Shown one piece after another: positions 50,963 through 60,573 of a DNA stretch of 64,000 bases. Origin of the DNA: Microbacter margulisiae. Its GTDB lineage: Bacteria; Bacteroidota; Bacteroidia; Bacteroidales; Paludibacteraceae. Under the pieces are notes generated by a model, which worked only from the letters and a program-made list of their open reading frames with translations, was not told where the DNA came from and searched no databases. The position numbers and the translations under genes were made by a program. The stretch covers positions 1,240,001 through 1,304,000 of the forward strand of contig NZ_JACHYB010000002.1 of the NCBI RefSeq assembly GCF_014192515.1, read 5' to 3'. Every line of letters begins with the position of its first letter. The stretch's first letter is position 1.

Positions 50963-53377
50963 ATGAAAAATGTGGTACAGTTTTTCTTTGTGGTAAGTTG
51001 TTTGTTTATGTCGGTTTCGTGCCGGTCGACAGGACATGTACGGCAGGTGAATAATTTTGATGAAGGGTGGCGGTTTCATTTAGGAGACACGCTCAATGCG
51101 CAATCCCCAACCTTTAATGATGGCATGTGGCGTAAACTTGACCTACCCCATGACTGGAGCATCGAAGGCCGTTTTGACAGGAACAGTCCTGCAGGTGCCG
51201 GAGGCGGCTATCTCAACGGAGGTCTGGGATGGTACCGGAAAACCTTTACACTGAGCCCATCCCAAAAAGGGGAAAAAGTATTTATCGATTTTGACGGCGT
51301 ATACCGCAACAGCACCGTATGGATTAACGGGCATGAGCTCGGCTTCCGCCCCTATGGTTACATCTCTTTCCGGTATGATCTCACACCCTATCTCCACTGG
51401 GACAAACCCAACGTGATCGCCGTGAAGGTGGACAACTCGCAACAACCTAATTCCCGGTGGTACTCGGGGTCGGGCATCTATCGTAATGTTCATTTGGTAT
51501 TTACCCATCAGGACCGCTTTGCCCACTGGGGCATTTATGTCACCACCCCGGAAGTGAGCCAGGCCAAAGCGACAGTAAAAGTACAATTCCAAACCAAGGT
51601 AGAACCCACGAAAGAGCCGGTTACTATCCAGGCACAACTCTATGATGCACACGGGAAACTGGTAGCCTCAGCAAAAGCAATTCCCGTTAAGGACACCCTG
51701 AATGCCACTACGATAGAAATTAACACCCCCCACCTGTGGTCAACAACAGACCCTTACCTCTACACTCTGGTCTCTTCACTTTATGTTGGAAACAAAATAG
51801 AGGATCAGGTAAGCACCAGTGTAGGGATCCGTTATTTTAATTTCGATGTGAATAAAGGCTTTTCCCTGAACGGGAAACCGATGAAGATCCTGGGCGTATG
51901 CGACCATCACGACCTGGGTTGTCTGGGAAGTGCCGTCAACAAACGAGCAATTGAGCGTCAGTTGGAGATATTAAAAAACATGGGCTGCAATGCCATCCGT
52001 ACCTCCCATAACCCCCCTGCACCGGAACTGCTGGATCTGGCCGATCACATGGGGTTCCTGATCATGGATGAAGCCTTCGACATGTGGATGATTCACAAGA
52101 CGAAATATGATTACTCACGCTACTTTGCCCAATGGCACAAAGAAGACCTGAGTGACCAGATACGCCGTGACCGGAATCATCCCAGTGTTATCATCTGGAG
52201 CGTGGGAAATGAGATACCTGAACAGGCTGCCAAGAAAGGAAGTCCGGAAGACAGGGGAGCTGCTATAATGAAAGAGCTGTGTTCGATCGTCCGCGGTCTG
52301 GATGACACCCGCCCTATTGTTACCGCCAACAGCAATCCCGAACCCACAAATCCATTGATTAGCTGCGGGGCAACTGACCTGATAGGAATGAATTATCATA
52401 TTGAAGACTGGCTTACCTTCCCCAAGGTATATCCGGGGAAGAAACTCATTATTACCGAATCCACTTCAGCACTGGAGACCCGTGGATGGTACAGGATGCC
52501 TTCTGATTCAATTATCCGGGTACCCAAAGAATGGAATATACCCTATAGCACGCCAAACCATTTATGCTCAGCTTACGATAACACATCTGCTCCATGGGGA
52601 TCGACACACGAAGAAACATGGAAAGTTGTGAAAGCCCATCCCTACATATCGGGAATGTTTATCTGGACAGGATTCGATTACATCGGGGAACCCACTCCCT
52701 ACACATGGCCATCACGCAGTTCCTATTTCGGGATCATTGATCTGGCCGGCTTCCCGAAAGATGTTTATTACATGTACCAAAGTGAATGGACACACAAGAC
52801 CGTATTGCATATCTTCCCGCACTGGAACTGGAAGCCCGGACAAATGGTGGATATCTGGTGCTATTACAACAATGCCGACGAAGTAGAGTTGTTCCTTAAC
52901 GGGAAGTCACTGGGGAAACGGCATAAAACAGGAGATGAACTCCATGTAATGTGGAGCGTGCCCTTTGAACCGGGGGTTCTCAAGGCTGTCTCCTACAAGA
53001 ACGGCAAGGCGGTGAAAATGGTAGAGGAAAGGACGGCAGGGCCAGCAGACCATATTACCCTGGCGGCAGACCGGAATTTGATCCATGCCGATAACAGCGA
53101 CCTGTCCTTTGTTACGGTAAAGATAACAGACAAAAACGGAACCATGGTGCCGACGGCAGATAATCTGGTACATTTCACCGTTACCGGGCCTGGAAAGATC
53201 GTAGGCGTAGACAATGGCAGTGAGATTGACCACGATCCGTTTAAGGCAAATTATTGCCATGCATTCTTTGGAAAATGCCTGGTAGTGATCCAATCGACCC
53301 ATAAACCGGGAGTCATTCATTTGACTGCCACTTCGGAAGGATTGCCAGCCCGGAATCTGCCTATTTTCAGTAAATAA
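50963..53377 (+). CDS. GH2 beta-galactosidase-type lipoprotein
   Basis: A secreted GH2 enzyme of 804 aa. The N-terminus MKNVVQFFFVVSCLFMSVSCRS has a lipobox (SVSC, Cys at about 20), so it is likely outer-membrane or periplasm anchored. A sugar-binding jelly roll (DEGWRFHLGD...LPHDWSIEG, GLGWYRKTF) and an Ig-like domain precede the barrel. The acid/base Glu is in IIWSVGNEIPEQ (about 416) and the nucleophile Glu in LIITESTSA (about 498). C-terminal Ig-like modules (DEVELFLNGKSLGKR) follow. Likely removes terminal beta-galactose. Confidence 0.92.
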   Translation: MKNVVQFFFVVSCLFMSVSCRSTGHVRQVNNFDEGWRFHLGDTLNAQSPTFNDGMWRKLDLPHDWSIEGRFDRNSPAGAGGGYLNGGLGWYRKTFTLSPSQKGEKVFIDFDGVYRNSTVWINGHELGFRPYGYISFRYDLTPYLHWDKPNVIAVKVDNSQQPNSRWYSGSGIYRNVHLVFTHQDRFAHWGIYVTTPEVSQAKATVKVQFQTKVEPTKEPVTIQAQLYDAHGKLVASAKAIPVKDTLNATTIEINTPHLWSTTDPYLYTLVSSLYVGNKIEDQVSTSVGIRYFNFDVNKGFSLNGKPMKILGVCDHHDLGCLGSAVNKRAIERQLEILKNMGCNAIRTSHNPPAPELLDLADHMGFLIMDEAFDMWMIHKTKYDYSRYFAQWHKEDLSDQIRRDRNHPSVIIWSVGNEIPEQAAKKGSPEDRGAAIMKELCSIVRGLDDTRPIVTANSNPEPTNPLISCGATDLIGMNYHIEDWLTFPKVYPGKKLIITESTSALETRGWYRMPSDSIIRVPKEWNIPYSTPNHLCSAYDNTSAPWGSTHEETWKVVKAHPYISGMFIWTGFDYIGEPTPYTWPSRSSYFGIIDLAGFPKDVYYMYQSEWTHKTVLHIFPHWNWKPGQMVDIWCYYNNADEVELFLNGKSLGKRHKTGDELHVMWSVPFEPGVLKAVSYKNGKAVKMVEERTAGPADHITLAADRNLIHADNSDLSFVTVKITDKNGTMVPTADNLVHFTVTGPGKIVGVDNGSEIDHDPFKANYCHAFFGKCLVVIQSTHKPGVIHLTATSEGLPARNLPIFSK

Positions 53378-53385
53378 ATTACGCC

Positions 53386-53427
53386 ATAAGAAGCCTGGGA
53401 CTTTTCAGAATCAGGCTTCTTATTTTT
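53386..53427 (+). terminator. Strong terminator after the first GH2 gene
   Basis: A 12-bp perfect stem ATAAGAAGCCTG / CAGGCTTCTTAT (53386-53397 and 53412-53423), followed by TTTT. Confidence 0.88.
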
Positions 53428-53505
53428 GAACCAATTTTACATCCATAATTATGATAACATCGGCATGCGAATTTCATGCAACCATAAAAAATAAATTATG
53501 ATCGC

Positions 53506-55302
53506 ATGAACGCCACAAAAGCAACTCTATTTTGTATAATCCTGTTTGTCGCGACTTTCCTTCAGGCTCAAACGACACCCGGATTACTTCCTTTGATTCA
53601 AAATCCACAGGGACGTCATTTCATGTCGCTTGACGGGAAATGGAACTATATTCTCGATCCGATGAATAACGGACTCTCTGCAAACGGATATTTTAAAGAG
53701 CCCCATGTGGATAATAAGACTACGTTTAAAGAGTATGACTTTTCAACATCGCCCACTTTGAATGTTCCCGGGGATTGGAATACCCAAAATGCCACATTGC
53801 TGAATTATGAAGGAAGCATGTGGTTGAAAAAAGCGTTTCTGTTTCATCCGCAATCCGGCATGCGTTATTTTATCTACTTTGGAGCAGTAAATTACCGTGC
53901 TATTGTCTATCTCAACGGGGAAAAGATAGGAGAACATATCGGGGGCTTTACTCCCTTTAATGTAGATGCTACATCTCAATTGAAAGAGGGCGAGAATAGT
54001 CTCATTGTATGGGTTAACGATACACGGCAGGCAGATGGTGTACCAACCTTGAAATACGATTGGTTTAATTATGGAGGTATCACCCGTAAAGTGCGTTTGC
54101 TCGAAGAACCCGCAACATTCATTGAAAATTACAAAATACAACTGCAAAAAAAGAGTCTGCATCATGTGGCAGGTTATGTTCAACTCAATGGAACAACACC
54201 CTCGCAGGCAGTTACGGTTTCTATTCCGGAACTGAAACTTGTCCGGACATTTACCACTGATGCAAAAGGATATGTGGCTGTTAATCTTAATCTTCCTGCT
54301 AAGCAACTAATACTCTGGTCTCCTCAGACCCCTAAATTGTATGAAGTCACTATTGCGACAAAAGATGACACGGTAAAAGATGACATAGGCTTCCGAAGTA
54401 TTGAGACACAAGGGCGTGATATTTTACTCAACGGGAAACCTGTTTTTCTGAAAGGAATCAGTATTCATGATGAAGCTGCCTATCGAAACGGACGCATTTT
54501 TTCAGCTTCCGAGAGTAAGATATTGCTTACCTGGGCAAAAGAACTGGGATGTAATTATGTACGGTTAGCACACTATCCTCATAACGAAGATATGGTGCGT
54601 ACAGCCGAAAAGATGGGGATTATGGTATGGGAGGAAGTGCCAAATTATTGGGATATTGAATGGAATAATCCAGAGACTTATGCCAATTCCCTGAATCAGG
54701 TCAGTGAAATGATTTCGCGTGACCAGAACAGAGCGAATGTCATTATTTGGTCAATGGCCAATGAAACTCCTCAAACACCTGCCCGAAACCGGTTTCTTTC
54801 CAATCTTGTAGATTATACCCACACTCACGATAATACACGCCTTGTCAGTATGGCCATGTTACGGGGTGATAAGTCGCATAACCTGCTTTCGGTTAATGAT
54901 AGCATGGCCAACAAGGTGGATGTTATCAGCTTTAATGAATATGTGGGTTGGTACGAAGGAGACAACAGTCGTATTGATCAGGTTAGCTGGCAGATTGATT
55001 ACAACAAACCATTAATCATCAGTGAATTTGGAGCCGGTGCTGTTGCCGGGTTGCACGGATCACCTACGGAACGGTGGACTGAAGAATACCAGGCTGAGTT
55101 CTACCGAAAGACCTTGAAGATGATTGATGAGCGTATGCCTAAAATTGCCGGAATGTCTCCATGGATTCTTAAAGACTTTCGTTCTCCGCTACGGGTGTTG
55201 CCGCATATTCAGGATGGATTCAATCGTAAGGGACTCATTTCTGACCAGGGCCAAAAGAAAGAGGCATTTTATGTATTACAGGCATGGTACAAGCATAAAT
55301 AA
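53506..55302 (+). CDS. GH2 glycosidase (beta-glucuronidase/beta-galactosidase-like)
   Basis: Secreted GH2 enzyme of 598 aa with a signal peptide (MNATKATLFCIILFVATFLQAQ). It has the compact three-domain GH2 layout: jelly roll (SLDGKWNYILDP...NVPGDWNTQ), an Ig-like domain, and the barrel. The acid/base Glu is in IIWSMANETPQTP (about 420) and the nucleophile in PLIISEFGAGAVAGLHG (about 505). The short form and the SEFGAG nucleophile context resemble beta-glucuronidases more than LacZ. No extra C-terminal module. The substrate is uncertain. It stands between a strong terminator and a long gap, so it is probably its own transcript. Confidence 0.88.
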   Translation: MNATKATLFCIILFVATFLQAQTTPGLLPLIQNPQGRHFMSLDGKWNYILDPMNNGLSANGYFKEPHVDNKTTFKEYDFSTSPTLNVPGDWNTQNATLLNYEGSMWLKKAFLFHPQSGMRYFIYFGAVNYRAIVYLNGEKIGEHIGGFTPFNVDATSQLKEGENSLIVWVNDTRQADGVPTLKYDWFNYGGITRKVRLLEEPATFIENYKIQLQKKSLHHVAGYVQLNGTTPSQAVTVSIPELKLVRTFTTDAKGYVAVNLNLPAKQLILWSPQTPKLYEVTIATKDDTVKDDIGFRSIETQGRDILLNGKPVFLKGISIHDEAAYRNGRIFSASESKILLTWAKELGCNYVRLAHYPHNEDMVRTAEKMGIMVWEEVPNYWDIEWNNPETYANSLNQVSEMISRDQNRANVIIWSMANETPQTPARNRFLSNLVDYTHTHDNTRLVSMAMLRGDKSHNLLSVNDSMANKVDVISFNEYVGWYEGDNSRIDQVSWQIDYNKPLIISEFGAGAVAGLHGSPTERWTEEYQAEFYRKTLKMIDERMPKIAGMSPWILKDFRSPLRVLPHIQDGFNRKGLISDQGQKKEAFYVLQAWYKHK

Positions 55303-55720
55303 GAAAGTGACCTTCTATGAATACAGGGTTAAGTTCCATTTGACCAGATGCCTTCATAAAAACATTTTTTGACTGAACTATAAAAAATCATTTTGAATCA
55401 TCGCTTATTTAATTGACAAATAATTATTTGCTTGCTTTTGTGTAGAAGATTAATAGAGGTGTACTTTTACCTGAATAGAGAATTTGTAGAGTATATATAT
55501 AATGACAACCAGAAAGAGGAAAATTATTTTTGTTTCGTTATTTGATTTTCGATACAAAAGCAGGAGTTGTGACAGACGAATATCTGTGTATAGACGAATG
55601 AACCGGCAATCGTTCCTGTGAAATCAAATTAGAAAAGGAACAAAATGTACGGTATTATGTAGATTGAATGAGAAAGACGAAATATAATGTATTAACCCAA
55701 TTTCAAATTATGAGAAGATT
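55303..55720. other. Intergenic with a possible promoter for the first GH3 gene
   Basis: TTTTG (55436-55440) and TACTTTTA (55462-55469), 21 nt apart, approximate the Bacteroidetes promoter. The leader to the GH3 ATG would be about 250 nt. No gene seen. Confidence 0.4.
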
Positions 55721-58054
55721 ATGAAAGCAAGGAAATTACTAACCGGGATCACCCTATTAATGATTGGATGTATGTCATACAGTTTTACACCGCCACAAGA
55801 GGTTTCTCCGTACGAAAATCAAATTACACAATTGATGTCAAAAATGACATTGGATGAAAAGATTGGGCAAATGTCCCAATTTGCCATTGATGTGTTGCTG
55901 AAAACGAAAGACAATGTTCCTGTAGAGCCAATTGAACTCGATACGAACAAAGTCAATTATATTCTGGGCCATTTAAAAGCAGGATCGATCCTGAATGTAC
56001 CTGCCGGCGTAGCTCAAAAGCCTGCTTTATGGGAAAAGATCATATCTGAAATGCAAAAAGAAGCAATCAAGGCGACAGGAATCCCTATGATTTATGGAAT
56101 TGACGCCATTCATGGCGGAACATATTCGCGTGGTGCAACACTGTTCCCACAAGAAATCGCAATGGGAGCTACGTTCAACCCGGAACTTGTTTACAAAGGT
56201 GCCGAGGTAAGTGCTTACGAAACAAGGGCATGTGATATTCCATGGAGCTTTTCTCCTGTACTTGATATGGGACGGATGCCGTTATGGCCACGTATGTGGG
56301 AGACATATGGAGAAGATACCTATCTTAATTCCACAATGGGCGTAGCCTGTGTAGAAGGATACCAGGGAAAAGATAGAAACAAAATCGGCATGGACAATGT
56401 AGCAGCTTGCCTGAAACATTATGTCGGATATGGAGTTCCCGTCAGCGGTCAGGATCGGACACCGGCCATGATTCCACAAATCGAACTTCTTGAGCGGCAT
56501 TTGAAACCCTTTGCAGAAGCAATTAAAGCCGGCGCACTTTCCGTAATGGTCAATTCAAGTATTGTCAATGATTTACCGGTACATGCCAATCATCATTTGA
56601 TTACTGATGTATTGAAAAATGATCTTCATTTTGATGGTGTGGTAGTAACCGACTGGCAGGATATCAACAATCTTTACGTGCGTGATCATGTTGCTTCCAG
56701 TAATAAAGATGCCATTCGCCTGGCTATTAATGCAGGTATCGACATGGCGATGATTCCTTATGATCCTTCATTCTGCAGTGACCTGAAAGAACTGGTTTTA
56801 GAAAAGAAAGTTTCCATATCGCGCATTGATGATGCAGTGCGTCGTATCCTGCGATTGAAATACCGCCTGGGATTATTCTCAAAACCCACCTGGAATATCG
56901 CACCTTATACACAATATGCCTCCGATGCTCATCAAAAACTGGCTGAAGAAGCTGCTGATGAATCGATTACTTTGCTGAAAAATGATGATCATATTTTACC
57001 GCTTTCAAAGAATACCAAAATTTTGCTTACCGGTCCAAATGCCAATTCAATGCGTACGCTTAACGGTGGATGGACCATCTCATGGCAAGGAGATAAAGCA
57101 GATCAATACCTGCCAAACGGCATCACAATTCTGAAAGCGCTTCAGGAGAAAGTAGGCAAAGACAACGTCATTTACGAACCAGGCGTTACATACGATATGA
57201 ATGGGCCATATTATGCCGAAAACAAGCCCGACTTTGCCAAAGCCGTTGCAGCAGCTAAAGATGTCGACGTGATTGTTGCCTGTGTTGGTGAAAATTCTTA
57301 CGCCGAAACACCCGGGAACCTCAACGACCTGCAATTATCAGAAAATCAACAGGAATTGGTAAAAGAACTTGCAAAAACAGGAAAACCCATTATCCTGATT
57401 CTAAATGAAGGCCGTCCACGAATCTTCTCAGGCATTGAACCGCTTACAAAAGCTGTGCTCGATATCTACCTGCCCGGAAGTGAAGGTGGATTAGCATTGG
57501 CTAATATCCTGTTCGGGGAGGTAAATCCTTCAGGTCGTTTGCCATTTACGTATCCCAAATATACTAATTTACTTACAACCTACGATTACAAACCCTGTGA
57601 AAACCGGGCTACAATGAATGGAACTTATTTTTATGCTGCTAACAACACTGTTCAATATCCTTTTGGATACGGATTAAGCTACACTACGTTCGAATATTCC
57701 GGTTTGAAGGTGAATAAGACACATTTCTTGCCCAATGATGAATTAATCTTTACTGTGAATGTGAAGAACACCGGTAAAGTAGCCGGTAAAGAGACTGTTT
57801 TGCTCTATTCATCGGAAGAAGTTGCCTCGATAACACCCGATAACCGCCGCTTGCGAGCATTTGACAAAATTGAACTTGCCCCGGGTGAAACCAAAGTGGT
57901 CACATTAAAAGTGAAAGCTTCTGATCTTTCGTTTATCGGATTAGATCACAAGTGGCATCTCGAAAAAGGTGCGTTCGACATTCATGTCGGCAGTCAATCC
58001 TTGAAAATTTATGCCGACACCACTAAAATCTGGCAGAACTACCTGAAAGAATAA
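55721..58054 (+). CDS. GH3 beta-glucosidase (BglX-like), periplasmic
   Basis: A 777-aa GH3 enzyme with a signal peptide (MKARKLLTGITLLMIGCMSYSF); the Cys at 17 is not in a good lipobox. The (beta/alpha)8 domain starts NQITQLMSKMTLDEKIGQM. It includes KHYVGYGVPVSGQDRTPA and the nucleophile Asp in GVVVTDWQDINN (about 310). The alpha/beta sandwich domain (SITLLKNDDHILPL, ILLTGPNANSM) and C-terminal Fn3-like domain (NTGKVAGKETVLLY) follow. Cleaves terminal beta-glucosyl residues from oligosaccharides. It is the first of three GH3 genes in tandem. Confidence 0.93.
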   Translation: MKARKLLTGITLLMIGCMSYSFTPPQEVSPYENQITQLMSKMTLDEKIGQMSQFAIDVLLKTKDNVPVEPIELDTNKVNYILGHLKAGSILNVPAGVAQKPALWEKIISEMQKEAIKATGIPMIYGIDAIHGGTYSRGATLFPQEIAMGATFNPELVYKGAEVSAYETRACDIPWSFSPVLDMGRMPLWPRMWETYGEDTYLNSTMGVACVEGYQGKDRNKIGMDNVAACLKHYVGYGVPVSGQDRTPAMIPQIELLERHLKPFAEAIKAGALSVMVNSSIVNDLPVHANHHLITDVLKNDLHFDGVVVTDWQDINNLYVRDHVASSNKDAIRLAINAGIDMAMIPYDPSFCSDLKELVLEKKVSISRIDDAVRRILRLKYRLGLFSKPTWNIAPYTQYASDAHQKLAEEAADESITLLKNDDHILPLSKNTKILLTGPNANSMRTLNGGWTISWQGDKADQYLPNGITILKALQEKVGKDNVIYEPGVTYDMNGPYYAENKPDFAKAVAAAKDVDVIVACVGENSYAETPGNLNDLQLSENQQELVKELAKTGKPIILILNEGRPRIFSGIEPLTKAVLDIYLPGSEGGLALANILFGEVNPSGRLPFTYPKYTNLLTTYDYKPCENRATMNGTYFYAANNTVQYPFGYGLSYTTFEYSGLKVNKTHFLPNDELIFTVNVKNTGKVAGKETVLLYSSEEVASITPDNRRLRAFDKIELAPGETKVVTLKVKASDLSFIGLDHKWHLEKGAFDIHVGSQSLKIYADTTKIWQNYLKE

Positions 58055-58099
58055 GCTTCTGATTCTTCCTATTCTGTTGTTCCCTTTATTCATGCAATA

Positions 58100-58134
58100 C
58101 TCCTCATCTCTCCACTAACCAGAGAGATGAGGAG
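58100..58134. terminator. Hairpin between GH3 genes 1 and 2
   Basis: A 13-bp perfect stem CTCCTCATCTCTC / GAGAGATGAGGAG, with a 9-nt loop. No T-run follows directly, so termination would be weak. Confidence 0.5.
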
Positions 58135-58224
58135 ACAACAGAATCATCCGTTCTTTTTTCCCATTACTTTGATTATTTATCTTTTGCAGCCAAATTCATT
58201 GCTTTGCAGCTCATTCCATATACC

Positions 58225-60411
58225 ATGCGTTATCTAAAAGAAATTCTGTTAAGTGTCTTTTTTTCTGGCACATTCATCATTTATTCACAACAAAAGCTCC
58301 CTGTTTATCTGGACGTCACAAAGCCCATCGAACAACGGGTGGAGAATGCTCTTTCCCTGATGACTACCCGGGAAAAAGTCGATTTATGCCATGCGCAATC
58401 AAAATTCAGTTCAAAAGGTGTCCCCCGTTTAGGAATTCCTGAACTATGGATGGATGATGGCCCGATGGGAATCCGGGAAGAAGTCTATTGGGATGAATGG
58501 AACGGAGCTCATTGGACCAACGATTCCTGCACAGCATTTCCTGCCTTAACCTGTTTAGCCGCTACGTTTAATCCGAAGATGGCTTATCTGTATGGAAAAT
58601 CAATCGGAGAAGAAGCACGTTACCGTAACAAAAGCGTTTTGCTTGGCCCCGGCGTAAATATTTACCGGACTCCTTTAGGCGGACGAAACTTCGAGTTTAT
58701 GGGAGAAGATCCTTTCCTTGCATCGCAAATGGTTGTCCCTTATATCAGAGGCGTACAGTCAAATGGGGTAGCTGCCTGTGTCAAGCACTTTGCACTCAAC
58801 AACCAGGAGACATGGCGTGGCGATGTGGATGTGAATGTCAGCGACCGGGCGCTACATGAAATCTATTTGCCGGCATTCAAAGCAGCCGTAACCAAAGGGA
58901 AAGCATGGGCGATCATGGGTTCCTACAACCAGTTCCGGGGAGAACACTGCTGTGAAAATAATCTCTTGTTGAATAAGATACTGAAAGGCCGATGGAAATT
59001 TGACGGTGTGGTGATTAGCGACTGGGGTGGAGTTCATAATACCACTCAGGCGGTCAATAACGGACTGGACATTGAAATGGGGACATACACCAACGGATTG
59101 ACAACCAACAGCTCATTTTCTTACTCGGACTATTATCTTGCCAATCCTTATCTTAAAGGGTTAAAGGGAGAAAAGTACAGCATAAGTGGATTGAACGACA
59201 AGGCCCGCCGGATCTTGCGCCTTATTTTCCGTACGGCGATGAACACGCACCGTCCGTGGGGAAGCTTTGCTACGGCAGCTCATGCCGAGGCAGACCGCAA
59301 GATAGCCGATGAAGGGATTGTGCTATTAAAAGATGAAGATCATATTCTCCCAATCGTTTCCAGTAGCATCAAAACTATCGCTGTCATCGGTGAAAATGCT
59401 ACCCACAGAATGACGATAGGAGGAGGAAGTTCATCATTGAAAGTAAAGCAGGAAATTGTCCCTCTTGAAGGGTTACAAGCCCGTTTTGGCAACGAATATA
59501 CACTGCTGTATTCTATCGGATATAGCTCCGAAGTCAAAAACAGTGCCGAAGCCGATTCCTTGAGGCAAGCTGCCATCAATGTGGCGAAGAAAGCCGATAT
59601 TGTCCTTTTCATCGGAGGTTTGAATAAAGATCCTCACCAAGATTGTGAAGGGACGGATAGGTTGTCATACGGATTACCTTACGGGCAGGATCAGTTAATC
59701 GACAGTCTGGAGAAAGTCAACAAGCATGTGGTAGTTGTTCTGGTCAGTGGAAATGCAGTTGCCATGCCGTGGGCTAACGATGTGCAAGCCATTGTGCAGG
59801 CGTGGTATCTTGGTTCGCAGGCCGGTAACGCCATTGCCGATATTCTCAGTGGTGATGTCAACCCTTCGGGGAAATTACCTTTCACTTTCCCGGTGAAACT
59901 GTCTGATTGCGGGGCGCATTCTTTCGGCGCCATCGCCTATCCTGGCATCGACAAGAAAGAAGTGTACAAAGAGGGCATTCTGGTAGGATACCGATGGTAC
60001 GACACGAAACATATCCGGCCATTATTCCCATTTGGTTTCGGACTTTCCTACACCACATTCGCCTATTCGAAACCCGAAGCCAGCCGGCACGAGTATGCTT
60101 TGAATGACACGATTCATGTCCGGTTCAGATTGACCAACAGCGGGAAAAGAGCCGGAGCCGAAACCGCCCAGTTGTACGTAAGCAAACCCCAATCGAAGGT
60201 CATGCGCGCCGAGAAAGAATTGAAAGCCTTTCAGAAAGTATTCTTGCAGCCCGGAGAAACAAAAGCTGTCATTTTATCGGTACCTGTAAAGTCCCTGGCC
60301 TATTATGATGAGGCAAAAAACGGTTGGATAGTCGAACCCGGAGCTTATAATTTGTTATTGGCAAGCTCATCAAGTGATATTAAGGGAGAAGCAAGTGTAG
60401 TGGTGAAGTAA
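58225..60411 (+). CDS. GH3 glycosidase (beta-glucosidase-type, 728 aa)
   Basis: Secreted GH3 enzyme. Signal region MRYLKEILLSVFFSGTFIIYSQ; the frame opens at 58204 but MRYLKE at 58225 gives the correct leader. Blocks include RLGIPELWMDDGPMGIRE, CVKHFALNNQETWRGDVDVNVSDRALHEIYLPAF and nucleophile Asp in GVVISDWGGVHNT (about 266). C-terminal Fn3-like domain with FPFGFGLSYTTFAYS. It is diverged from its two GH3 neighbours and has the RLGIPELWMDDGPMGIRE opening of plant-type or bacterial beta-glucosidases. Confidence 0.92.
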   Translation: MRYLKEILLSVFFSGTFIIYSQQKLPVYLDVTKPIEQRVENALSLMTTREKVDLCHAQSKFSSKGVPRLGIPELWMDDGPMGIREEVYWDEWNGAHWTNDSCTAFPALTCLAATFNPKMAYLYGKSIGEEARYRNKSVLLGPGVNIYRTPLGGRNFEFMGEDPFLASQMVVPYIRGVQSNGVAACVKHFALNNQETWRGDVDVNVSDRALHEIYLPAFKAAVTKGKAWAIMGSYNQFRGEHCCENNLLLNKILKGRWKFDGVVISDWGGVHNTTQAVNNGLDIEMGTYTNGLTTNSSFSYSDYYLANPYLKGLKGEKYSISGLNDKARRILRLIFRTAMNTHRPWGSFATAAHAEADRKIADEGIVLLKDEDHILPIVSSSIKTIAVIGENATHRMTIGGGSSSLKVKQEIVPLEGLQARFGNEYTLLYSIGYSSEVKNSAEADSLRQAAINVAKKADIVLFIGGLNKDPHQDCEGTDRLSYGLPYGQDQLIDSLEKVNKHVVVVLVSGNAVAMPWANDVQAIVQAWYLGSQAGNAIADILSGDVNPSGKLPFTFPVKLSDCGAHSFGAIAYPGIDKKEVYKEGILVGYRWYDTKHIRPLFPFGFGLSYTTFAYSKPEASRHEYALNDTIHVRFRLTNSGKRAGAETAQLYVSKPQSKVMRAEKELKAFQKVFLQPGETKAVILSVPVKSLAYYDEAKNGWIVEPGAYNLLLASSSSDIKGEASVVVK

Positions 60412-60573
60412 TCCTCCCATGCATCGAAATAGAAAATGAATAACATCATAACCCTTTCCCTTATTGATGTAATATCATTAAATCCATTCATCAGGATTAT
60501 AGGTCATTATAAAACATGAAACAATGCAAATTAGAATTGATTCGGCAAATAATTTAATCCATACATACTCATC